A DNA stretch of 64,000 nucleotides from Lepisosteus oculatus (lineage: Eukaryota; Chordata; Actinopteri; Semionotiformes; Lepisosteidae). Shown here piece after piece: positions 1 through 11,800 of the stretch. Under the pieces are notes generated by a model. That model did not search any database and was not told the DNA's origin. It saw only the letters and a program-made list of their open reading frames with translations. Made by a program: the position numbers and the translations under genes. The first letter of the stretch is position 1; every line of letters begins with the position of its first letter. The stretch covers positions 6,331,501 through 6,395,500 of the forward strand of contig NC_090711.1 in assembly GCF_040954835.1 (NCBI RefSeq), given 5' to 3'.

Positions 1-447
1 ACATACCTGTCACCTCTGGAGCTGAGGCAGGATTGCCTGCTGGCTGAGGAGGTTAAAGGGTTAATGTACCTCAGGCCGGACCATGTCGTGCCATTCTTGT
101 CAGATGATGCAGGAGCACACAGTGAGAGAGAACGTGAGAGAGACAGGCACAGAGAGCGAGCGAGAGAGGGAGGCACAGGGAACAGAGCAGCAGATCTGCA
201 GACTGACTAGTGCATCTTCGCCTTTGGATTGTGACTTTGCGTTCGGCTGATCTCTGGCTGTACTACCCCAGGAGGAGCCAGCAGCCGGCCACAGGGACCA
301 ATGGCAGTACAATGACAGCGTGACTCTTCTGTTCTGTTTCTCTTTCATGAGAAGATCATTCTTCTACCTTTGGTGACACCACATAAGTTCTGGACACTGC
401 TTGTCATCCATGAGTTTATATGAGGACTGGCGTCTTTTCCCAGTAAG
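1..447 (+). other. CpG-rich block, possible non-coding first exon
   Basis: This stretch is visibly richer in G+C and in CpG than the following 3 kb, with CpGs near 87, 133, 159, 220, 240 and 286. It carries a purine-rich GA tract at about 121-180. It ends in a donor-like AAG|GTAGGA, with the GT at 448-449. No convincing reading frame spans it; the 82-codon open frame on the - strand is low complexity. I infer a possible transcription start region and 5' UTR exon. Which gene it would serve is unknown: the next + strand gene is the opsin 23.5 kb away, and the signal could also belong to a gene left of the window. Confidence 0.2.
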
Positions 448-3280
448 GTAGGAAAACTGCTGTTTTGATGGACACTCAAAAACCCGTTCTAAAATCTAGA
501 CATGCATATTGCTACACCTTTCTTCTCCTTTGTGAGAATGAGCTCTAAGAGAAAGCTGACACCTTGTACTTTTCTCAAATCCGTCTCCTCACCTTTCTTC
601 AAGTTCACCGCTATTTTTAAGTCACACATCTGACTAATATTAAAAACTTCCCAAATGTATTTGCTCCAGCCCGTCACTTTAATAAACTGCTGGAATACTG
701 ACCTAAAGCCTCTTTGACTTTAGATTTTATTACAAGAAAGCTTTTTTCAATAGGCATTTTTAAGCAAATTTAACAGTAGTGTACAGTTGTGTGAAAAATG
801 CATAGACACTAAATTATATAAGATGTTGAATATTATAATTGTCCTGGAATATTGTTCTAAAACACCAGCTTTTAATTTTTGTATCACATGAGTTTCTTAA
901 AAATTACAGTATTTCAAAACATCAAATTAAATCTCTCAGAGTTTACTGTAAGCTAGGGTTGTATAAGAGATGGGTCGAACTATGTGTGGCATGTGATAGA
1001 GACCTTATACTCAAGTGTCAATTAGTTAGATTACAGAAATCCATAAGAAACATAACCCTACTGTAACAAATTGCATACCGTAGTAATGTCATTGCATTGT
1101 GATACAGTATATGTGCTGTCTGCAGATAGCATTGCATTTGCCATAAAGCGTCACTTGCTTCATACTGCTCACTTTAAAACCAGCTGTCTTTTTCTTCCAC
1201 TTTTCCTCTGTTTGACCAGGTGGTTGAAACATGCTTGCTGTAGGGTATCACAATTTTGTAAAGGTAAATATGAACACCTTCTAAACTTCGGCTCAGTAAA
1301 GTGGCAGCTTAAGGCATCATTAGTTTTCCTCTGTCTAAATGATATTTCCATGAGTGACAGTTTAAGGGTTATGCTCAGAATTTCATGCTCTTCCCTGTGT
1401 CGATAGCTATTTTTCTTCCAACGGAGCATGGTAGTGTAAAGAATGTGTAAATATAATGCCAGCCTCGTTTAGGCTGATACAGTATAACATAGGACAGAGA
1501 GCTAGTTGATTATGCTATACACCCATTACAGAGGACACCATATGCAGTATAGCTGTCACCTAATGTTGAAATATGAGATTGTATTTGGTGTGAAAAATCA
1601 GTCTACACTGTGGTATCTCCTTTCACATACAGTAACAGCAGGCAACAGTGTAGAATGATATTGGTGCTCTTTCCAGTCTTAAAATATTGAAATGCAAATA
1701 ACATATTGTAGCTCTTGATGATGTACAGTAGGTGGAAACATTGTGTTTCAGTCTAATTTACACTGCAGGAGACAAGACCTTTGTGCAAGAGGAAGTGAGT
1801 GTTACATTTTCTAACGCATTAAAGGGAAATCAAGAAAAAAAATAGTTTCATGAAATATGAAAATCCAGTTATTGTTATTCCCATTGCATCTAATGGTTTT
1901 CTCCCTAAAAAGAACGGCTTTTCCTGAGCTAGGTAACAGCACTTCAGAGGCAGATGAACTTCCACAATTGTTACCCAGCCACATCATGCTGTAAAGTACT
2001 CTCGCTCTGTGTTGATCGTTATCCTTCACAAAAGTCTGATCTTTCTATCTCAGGATATGCAAATCTGAACACTGCTTCTGTGTGAAATGTCTGAATAGTT
2101 TTAAGTGTTATTGGTATAGTTTGTAAATCTGATCAAATACAAAATACTGTGTTAACAAATACTATGTTAGATCAATTTTCAATTTGAAATTGAATCAAAC
2201 AATTAATAAAGAAAAAAAAAACCCTGTCTCTGAACTTCAGATCAGATCAGATTAAGCAAAGATGCAGCATCCCATTTCTAAACAGCTTCAGACAGAAATA
2301 CCTACAACAGGAATATACCAGTGATTCTGTTTTTGTTGACATAGTTATTGTATTAGAATAAAAACAAAAATATTCATAGAGTTTTGTGTATTTACCATGC
2401 CTGAAGGCCTGCCATTGTTTGAAATAAGTGAATTTATCACAGTATAATAATACAAATTGAATTAAAAGAGCACATTCTATTATCCTTGGGAGCTTTTCCT
2501 TACTGGGTAAATCACACAAAGAAGGCAAACTTTGGCACAGAAGCTGAAAAGAAATTAAACTTAATTTGTAATATAACCTCCACTGGTGACACCTGCTAGG
2601 TAAGGTCTCTTAACAGCTTAGACTCGTCTTTGACCTGCTCGAACGGCTTGCATTGACACATGATCCTGTTTTTTGTTTTCATTTTTTACCAAAGCGCATT
2701 CTCACACCAGCTATGAAAAGCAATTTAGTTAAGTGCTTGCTAGTTAAACACTTCACATTTTATTGGGTCTGCAGCTTGTCCTGTGAATGAACTACTCTTT
2801 GTGCAGTCTTAAGCCTTGCTGTTCGTTTCCAGTAATGTATTTTTAAGAGTTGCAAACAAACGTAAAAACAACCAGTGCATTTCCTATGTACTACTTATTA
2901 CAAGAATATTTTTCCCCACCATACTGTCACCAAGGAAAATGTCATCATCTCATCGCAGAGACTGAAAACCAGTCATGTGACCCATGTTAAGGTCTTTCTA
3001 AATTTGAGCAAAGCAGCTGCCATCTTCTTACGCCCAAGGCTGCTAGGGAGAAGAGGCCAAGATGCAAGACAGCTTGTTTAAACTCACATTCAAATGTAAA
3101 GCACTTCTTGTCTCATAACAATTTCCTAAACATGGAGCCAGTCTTTTAAAGTGACAGGATAGATTTGGGGTTTAAAGATAGAGTTGGGGTTTAAACATGA
3201 GCTTTTTAACTTCCAATTGATCTGCAATTAGAATTTAACATGATGTTTATAGTGTCAAATGTGAATATCCCGAATTAAAA
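448..3280. other. Non-coding, nothing assigned
   Basis: AT-rich sequence with only short chance open frames, the longest 111 codons at 1071-1406. No family resemblance, RNA gene or intact repeat was recognised. Confidence 0.6.
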
Positions 3281-3380
3281 GAACATAAGAAATGAGAGGA
3301 TGATATCTGGTCCATTCTTGGACTTCAACAACATGGCTGGGTTTGTTTCATGTTCCAACGATGCTTAAGAGGTTTATCTG
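3281..3380 (-). repeat. CR1-like LINE 3' tail fragment
   Basis: The stretch starts with a GAACATAAGAAATGAGAGGA-type sequence. It then has a segment around 3318-3340 (cttggacttcaacaacat) that reads, in reverse orientation, like the end of the last ORF plus the short 3' tail of CR1-like LINEs common in non-teleost ray-finned fish. It is short and diverged. Similar tails appear at 45488-45780 (-) and 52438-52482 (+). Assignment is by recollection of the family consensus. Confidence 0.4.
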
Positions 3381-3425
3381 TTTGTTAAATTTAAATTTTT
3401 CAAATAAATAACTCTAATCTTCAAG

Positions 3426-3784
3426 GCTGGTAGTACAGTGGTGCAGTGGTTTACATTGCTGCTTCGCAGTGCTGGGGCCATGAGTTCAGTTCTGGATCTG
3501 GGGTGCTATCTGCGTAGAGTTTGTATGTTCCCCCCATTATCATGTGGTTTTCCACTGGGTGCTCTGGTCTCTTCCCTCAGTCCAAAGACATACTGGTAGG
3601 TTAATCAGCTTTTGGGAACATTGGCCCTTGTGTGAGTGTGTGCATGTTTATGTGTCTGTCCTGTGATGTACTGGCATCCTGTCCAGAATGTACCCTGCCT
3701 CGTGACCATTGCTTGCTGGTATAGACTCTGGTTCCTCTGCAACCTTTCTCTAAATGTAAGAAGCATTTAGAAAATGGATGAATG
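3426..3784 (+). repeat. tRNA-derived SINE, near full length, with target-site duplication
   Basis: The head (3430-3500) has the layout of a tRNA-derived SINE promoter, with a 'gtgcagtggttt..gctgcttcgcagtgctgg' pattern and a weak B box near 3483. The body contains the family's conserved block 'cagtccaaagacatactgg' (3579-3597), a GT-rich stretch, and a tail ending in 'gaaaatggatgaatg'. A 7-bp direct repeat, cttcaag, flanks it at 3419-3425 and 3785-3791, consistent with target-primed insertion. Diverged or partial relatives lie at 5487, 36843, 48497 and 58150. Confidence 0.72.
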
Positions 3785-3791
3785 CTTCAAG

Positions 3792-5486
3792 TCTTTCATT
3801 AAAACATGCCACAAGCTAACCCAAATGAACAAGTACTTCCTTAGTCGGATGGCTTGAGTCTTCCTGAATATGTTCTGCTTCTAGGGCAAAGCAGCTGTGA
3901 GCTGCGGGGTACCTGCAAGCTTATAGCATAGGCAATAAAGTTAAATCACTCCTCCAGTCAATTCACTGTATGGCATTGTGGAGATAAAGTAAGGCAAATG
4001 ACAAACAGATCTATGCTGACCTGTGTCTCCTTTGCATATGCAAAAGTCTGAGTGAGGAACTAGCTCTTCATGAGAGGGTGTGTACAAATCCCGATCTTTC
4101 TGTAAAAAACCTGAAACAAAATGAAGGATTCTATAATAGCTAATTTAGCAGTTGCTCTGAATTTCTGAAACAGGGCTTGTTTGCACTGCTAAGCTAACAC
4201 AAAGTCATGGCCTCATTTCCATAATTTTCATCAAAGGCACACAAGCAATTTTGTTTCCTGCAAGGATGACTTTATCTTTAGGACACACCGATACTTTGAA
4301 TAACGATCCAATAATTGCTCACTTCTTGGTTCTTAAACTTATATTGATTAGCATTGCAAATGTCATTTATTGTAAATCTTGCTCCACATTTAACAGTGAC
4401 CTGAGTACCAGCGAAGAAAAGTATGGGTGAACATTTAAAAATAGTTTAAAACCATGTATTACCTGCACCCATACAGCAATGTAATGACAAATTCAAAGAC
4501 GATACGGGTTAAAGACTTTAAGGTTTCGCAAAAATTAAAAATGTAAAATACTATAATGCTCTAATGTAAGATGGTAAAGTGCTGCCCAATTAATATTAAT
4601 AACACAATGAAAATAATAATACTTTAAAGTTTAAATTAATCCAAATGTCTCAAAAAGATGATAATGTTGGTATGTAAAAGGGAAGCATACATGAAATGTT
4701 CAGTACTTCATATCCAAATGTTATGGAAATGTATGTTGAGCATTTTAAGAATAAAAGTGATTTAACCTAAATGTTTAAATTGTGTATTAAAATTATTAAA
4801 ATGTGTTGGCTCGGCCATTAGAAATTTTAGAATTAATTAATCATAGTTTTAATAATAATTATAATAGTTTTTTTGATTCTAACAGGATACAACAGTAGCC
4901 TACCTTTCATCTTTATTTTTCCTAATACTAAAATATGTCTTACACTAAGCAAATTCAATGTGATGAAAGCAATTATGTTTTTTCTTTGCATTTAATTACC
5001 AAGTAATTGAATATCATATATCACAATGACCTCTATCTATCCTTGACATACTCTACATATTTATATGTTAATCTCCAGTCCCTTGCTTTCACAATCCAAT
5101 ATCTTGCAAACACATAACAACATACTGTATACAGTTCACCAATTGTTATTAAGATTGCTAAGATTTTTGTTTTTGTGATTGGCTGGCTAATGTGTACAGA
5201 TTTTCACTTAAAAGGATGTTTAAGGTGGAAGGATATAGTTCATGACACATGGCACATGGTCTGTATTTCAGTGGAGTGCTTTGACAAGTGCTTTGCTTGT
5301 GTTTCATGCTCAGCCTTTCCCAAGCTTTATTATGGCCCTTTGCTTCAAGCTGCTTATCTAATATAATACTGCCTCCAGATGTTCGATACAGTGGCCTGTC
5401 ATTTAACAGTTCATGATGATCCCAGTTATAGATGAAAATGAGATTTTAAAGTACAGACGTTTGGCCGAGAAAGCTTAGAAAATCTA
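3792..5486. other. Non-coding, nothing assigned
   Basis: Very AT-rich, especially 4440-4870. No supported gene or repeat seen. Confidence 0.6.
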
Positions 5487-5828
5487 TTCATGCATTTTCT
5501 GACCACTTTATTCAATACAGGGCTGCAGTGGAGCTGGAGAGTTGAGAGCAGGGTACGTTCTGGATGGGACGCCAGTCACCAGTGAATTGCAGGGCACACA
5601 CAGACATGCACTCACTCACACCTATGCCCAGTTTTCCCAGAAGCTTATTAACCTACAGTACCAGTACTGGTATGTCTGTAGACTGTGGGAAGAAACAGAA
5701 GCACTGGAGAAAACCCATGCAAACAAACAGAGAACATGCAAACTCCACAACACCCCAGAAAACAAGCCCAGGACCCCAGCACTGTGATACAGCAATCCTA
5801 AATGCTGTGCCATTGAGCTGCCCAGCAG
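5487..5828 (-). repeat. tRNA-derived SINE, same family as at 3426, reverse orientation
   Basis: Read on the reverse strand, this has the same modules in the same order as the copy at 3426-3784. The head is near 5770-5828, the 'cccacagtc' block is near 5680-5700, the CA/GT-rich stretch is near 5595-5625, and a tail related to 'gaccactttattcaatacagg' lies at 5501-5521. It is more diverged than the 3426 copy. No clear target-site duplication was found. Open frames of 81-108 codons inside it are by-products of the repeat. Confidence 0.65.
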
Positions 5829-8800
5829 ATTATGGCATACTAAAGAAAAATGAAGATCTACTCTTGGGCTCAACCCAACATATAAGATAATTTCCTACTT
5901 GCAATGTGCACAATGACTTGCATTCAGCACTTTGTATATTAGATTAATTGCCATATTTAACCCTCTTCGTTCTCTGTTTATGAAATGTAATTCCTAGTCT
6001 CTGGTATTAAAGAGCAACACCTTAAACTTACTTCAATTTTAATGTGGAACTCAACTTTCTAATACCCTATTCCATCAAGAATTTAAGAGGATATAAAGAA
6101 AACATGACAGGCTCTTTGTACAGACTCTATCTTGCTAGGGTGTCCATGTAATTAGGTCACTGCTATTACCCTGCTGCATTTCATTCTAAAACAGCAATCT
6201 GTTACTGCATTGTACAATGGAGGCAATTACACAAGCCAATCATACAGTACCAAAAATATCTAAGAAGGTTTATAATTAAATATAACAATATGCACAGACA
6301 TTAAATGGCATGCTTTCCTAGCAATCATTATTCACCTAAAGTTGACTGTACATAATTGCTCCATAATAATTATTGACATGCCGATTTTCAAATGCTGCGA
6401 TTGTATACATTAAAATGGATAAAAGGTGGCAAAACATTAGCTAGCTGATTGCTGTTGTGATGAATGTGATAATTCTACTGTAGTTTCCCCCTTTATATGC
6501 AGGAATACATTAGCTTTATAATACAACTTTTGGAATTTTGCAGTGAGAACATTTTTCCTGGTTTGATACACTGCACATCCATTTGATCTCTATTAAATCT
6601 GAATGGAACTGGATTGGATTCATAAACCAAAAACAATTAGAATGATTACTACAGGGATTCTAGTATTAATGCTTCTTCTACATGTTAAAATTACCATTGA
6701 TCATATATGTTAAATTCTCTCTTTGGTATTTATTAAATAATTTGCTGTTTCAATATAAATTAAGTCCCAAAAATATATATTTTTAAAGTATTTATAGTAC
6801 ATGAGGTATTTAGATTAAGTATTTAACTTACACCAGTACTTTACCAATCAGCCAATTTCAATAAAATCAGCAATTGTACTGTAATGTTATGAAAATAAAT
6901 ATCTGTCAATCTTTTAAAAGTACGATGTGGCATTGCAGCATCCCCCTACATTCTGCATTAAACCTTTGCAGCTTAAAGTCTTTAATAAAGAAGGAGCCAA
7001 GATCCTGACTTGTTCAATTAAAGTACTGCCCCCTCCCCCCTCACACTTAAGTAATAAGTAAACTTAAGTGCTCCTTTTGGCATTCTCCTTTAAGAACAGG
7101 GAATGTATTACCTTTACATGATGACTCTAACAAAAATATAAAAAAGAGGATTAGTGAGAGAAAAGAAAAAAAGAAAGGTCACTTCTATCATCCATCCATT
7201 ATACGAAAGACATGTTTCTCGTAGGGCTCGAAGGCTCACAGTAGTATGGAGTCATAGTCCAACAGAAATCATCACTTGACTTTCATGTCAAGAGACAGGA
7301 ATACTACACAATGGCTCATGGAACGTTATCAGACCAACACAATATTACAGGAATAGTATAGGTCTGAGCAGCTTTACTGAACCTGTTTAGCTGAGAACAG
7401 AGAAGATTGTGAGAGGACATGATATATTTATTGAAAAGACACAAGGGCGCTGACAAAGTCAACACAGCAGACATTCTTATGTCCTTCCCATGGACTAATG
7501 GTGTATAACTACAGCTGCTCAGTATAATCAGAATATTCCAAGATATGCTGTGGTCAATTGTCACATTAACTTGATATGAAGCAAATGGCTATTGCAAAAC
7601 AATCATTGAATTCATGAGGAATCATAGATATTTAATGTAAGTTTTAAACCTGTCCTACTAGTAATTACTCAGTGTAGTTCTATAGAGCTGGTATACCAGT
7701 GCTTTGCTTTCAGGACAGGTTTATTAACATAAAAATATTTTAGGACTTTTAATATGGATTGCATTATCATAGGATAAATACCTCAGAAAAGTTATCTGAG
7801 GAGCAGTACTGCAGGAGTAATAAACTCTTGTCATACATAGTAAACGTAAACAGTAAGTCCTCTGTTATAATGTTTCAAAATACCACAAATGAGGTAAATA
7901 TGCTGTATCTTCTTCCATTAGTAACACAGGACATTTTCATAAGGGGGACAGAAGTGAGGTTACATATAAAATGCAGTTTCCAAGCAGAAATGTCAGTTTT
8001 CCTTATTATTTAGAAAGACTTCTGACAGCTTTGCACAATTTGTTTGGATGTGACACTTCATTGGTTACATATAGATGACATGAGCTGTGATGAACATAGG
8101 CAGTGACCCATAATAAGCTGCATCCTGAATATATTGCAGATAATTGATCATTTAATGAAAAGTTTCTGAGATTTTCCTGCTCTATTTAAATTCATATTCA
8201 GTCCATTGAGACCAGCTGTATAGGAAGATGCAACAGTAATTTGAAAATGGAAATGATCTACTGAATGTGTTATGGATGAAATGTACAGTAAAAAGGTCAA
8301 AGCAGATCAGATAGAAATGTGAAGATAAGGATTAAATGCCCCCCTCTTAAACCAGAATTTTGCAGAATTGCTGGCAGGGACAGCGTAGTAACAAACATTA
8401 AATTTGGAGCTACTAAAGATACCTTAGGAAGTGGAAACCTGTTTTTGTAGGCATGATATCTAATAATATCCACAAAGACTGCACGCTATACATTTTTTAG
8501 GACAGAAGAATAAATTTAGACTTTGCATACATTTTGCGGTGTAGCAACATAATGAAATCATGTGAATTAAATAACTAAATATTTACTTTTTGTCCACACT
8601 AGTGTGTAGAGAATCTGAAGGTGGTCTTTCTGCTCTTAAAATGTGGCTAAAGTTACTGATGGGAACATGGGCTGGTGGACTGACAGAACAGGACCTGTCA
8701 TTGAATTAACTTCCACCTTCATACAGCTGCCAACTAACTCTTAGCCATCAGAGGTGAGAGCAAAGGAGCACAGTAGTGTGAGATTGCGTACAGCTGTATC

Positions 8801-11800
8801 AGAATTCAAACAATGGTGACACTTGCTTCCATAATTGGACAGCTGGCTTGGAAGTCTTTTTAAGGGACAGAATAATTAGCGCATTGGCCAATTACACAAA
8901 CAACGTCACCACAATCTGCTTTAAGAACATTTCACATATATGAACGTGACACCCCTGACAAAACAATTCACTGTGCACATCAAATTCCCCATCCTTTCTT
9001 TTCCCCATCCAAAACGAATGTTTGGGCTGTATTTGCTTTGCTCTTCTGCCTAATGAACTTGTCTAGACTAACCCTCTCCTTTATAAAAATTCTTCCTTTG
9101 TTCTGAAGAAAAAGGGTAAAAGGTTACTGTGAGTATCAGATTTCATATACAGTACTACTGTATATATATATACTGTGTAAATACCCACCCCTGACCAACC
9201 TTCTTTAATTGTCACCTTAATTAATGTCTTACCAAGCTCTTATGTGCAATATGAAGAGCAAAGCATTTCTCTATGGTGCTGTATGTGACAGTGAGGACAG
9301 TTCTTTGAACCCTGAGTCCACGAAGATTTAAGTTTAATTTACTGTATATAAAATGAACAAAAAGAGCAGATGAGAAACCAAAACCAGAGAAAAAGTTCAA
9401 TGAAAGAAACTATCATTTCAGCCAGTTAAATATGAAAAGGGCAGAACAAAGCTGTCTTTCTTGAAAATGATTATAATGTAGCTTCACAATGGTCACTACT
9501 GGAAGCATGGAATTTACAGAGAAAGCTTACACATGCACAAGACTATTTGCTTTCTTTTTTTCAGAATCCTCTCAGAATCCTAACACTTTATTTTAACAGT
9601 TATTGTCACGGATATCACTATGAAAATTAGCTTTGTACTTTCAGGGAAACTGTCTGGGGCTTCAGAGATTTAGGTTAAATAATTCATTTCTCTGTGAACG
9701 TATAACATAAACCTTCACCATGCATATATTTAACTGAGAGATTATTTCCTGACAGGTAACCAATTTTGTCAGGGAACATTTCTGCCATTGCTGCCAGATC
9801 ACTGAGACAGAGGGAAAAGAATGATGAAAAATAAGTTTAAGTTTAAGGAAAGGTAGAAACATGGATATTGTCTGTATCCTAGCTTGCTGATGTAAGTGAC
9901 TGTACCAATGACTGCAAAAATGTAGTTTCTTGTTCACTGCAAGTTAAAGTACCTTGAAAAAGATACTGTAGTAGCAATCAAACGCTTACCCTTGGAAATG
10001 TAGTTTCCATTAAAGCATATAGACCTTCAAAAAGAAGGTGGGAAGGTGAGCCAGTACAAAACAATACTTGAAAGGAAGCACACCTAAAAAAGGCAAAATG
10101 AAAGTTAGCTTCAGTAATAATAGGTTTATACATGATTTATCCATTTGGATATATTTTGTCCTCGACCACAGGTTAAACAATAAATATCCAACTGATAGTA
10201 GGCACACCTTTGGTAATGGTTTCTGGAAAAGAGAAATGTTACCCTTTCTGTGGGTAAAATGGGTAAAAACAACTCCAAAAGAAATATCGGACAGAGGAAG
10301 ATCCATCTAACACTTGTTCCTTATATACAGTGACTTAAAAAAGTAAAGAGATTGTTTATGAAAAAATAAAAAAAACACGGAAATGCATCACAATATGGCA
10401 TTCTCAGATACTCAGATACAAGAAACAGAATATCACATTGAGACTGATAGGTCTCATTTACTAATTAATAATAGTGATAGATGAACAAGTTTGGATTTTA
10501 TAGTGGCTTATAGGAGGCAGTGATTGAAGAAAACTGTTCTGATCATATGATTTTAATTAGGACTGCACCTAATATGTTTGCCCTTAAGAAGGCCTACAGT
10601 ATAACTGATGCTTTTTCTTTTCATCCCCGGATATTTTCTTTAAATATTTATGTCCACGTAGCAAGGATGTGAAAGTATTAATGACAGCCCGTGAATTGCT
10701 TTAAAGGATTACTGCTGTATGATATAGAGGGGATTGCATTAACTAGGTTTTCTGTACTTTGAAATTTCAAGAAATAAACACAGCAGACAGGTTTTATATG
10801 ATTAAAAGAGTTGTTTTTTAAAAATATCTTTAAATGCTACAGAGAACATACTGTACTGCGGTTCATTTAAATCTGATTCCTACTGGAAGTGCACTAAAAA
10901 GTCTGCTTAGATCCAGAACCATCCAACTGTATCCTAGTTTTTCTGCCACTACAAGTGTAACAAAGACATTTATCTTTATGAAAGGTTGACAAGATGGTGT
11001 CACTGTGTCCTAACTACAGTAATTTCTACAATCATTTTGAAAGGTTTCAATGTTACGTGTGTCTGGTTAGTAATTAATTATATCAGTTTGACATCTTGAT
11101 TCTGTGATGACTTGTTGGGAGGATGTCGTGCTGAAAGCTGGGAAAAAAATAATTATACTGAAACACTTTTTTTTGTGTGTGGAGTAGTTGTGAAGTATAA
11201 AGACAGATAAATTGATATCCCTTTACCTGACATATTGCTCTGCCAGGAACTGAAAATTGAAGTAATTAATTCACATAAAAAAGTACAGTTTTGTGGAGCC
11301 ACAATAATAACCCAGTTGGAAGTTGTTTGTTGTTTAAACTAAACTGTGTTTTTCATCAGCTAGTTCATTGAAAATTTAAAAAGTTGCAAAATAATATTTT
11401 TCAAATGAAAATATTTTAAAATTTACATTTCTTTCTGTCTGATGTTGCTGTCCAAATTCCTGTGCACAATGATTTCTGTTTAATGATTCCCAGAGAAGAG
11501 TGAACACTACAACGTCCTGACATTTGCCTCCAGGGAGCTGTTAAACCCTGCGTATTGCATAGAATTATTTATCAGTGGCTGCACACTACGAGATAAAACT
11601 GTTTCAAAATGATTGTAGAATCATGGCATGAAAAAGGATCCAAATTTTTCAGATTTCAGTCACCGGTTTTCAATCTCTTTAAACAAGGAAATGAATAATA
11701 ATTTAAACAGCAGTTGCAACAGTGCTAAAAGTGTGGATTCAGTGTTACCAGCATGTTAGCAGGTATTAAGTCAATTCAATTCGAGCTTCATTATCTTCTA

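Noticed and set aside
5542..5890. Overlapping open frames of 81-108 codons
   Set aside because: They lie within a reverse-oriented SINE and have no protein-like features of their own.
9153..9178. tactgtatatatatatactg palindrome as a hairpin or regulatory site
   Set aside because: A simple AT microsatellite framed by the common TACTGTA word; no further evidence.
10330..10480. 'cagtgacttaaaaaagta' and 'gaacaagtttggatttta', reminiscent of a Tc1 end
   Set aside because: Too short, and no matching opposite end was found.
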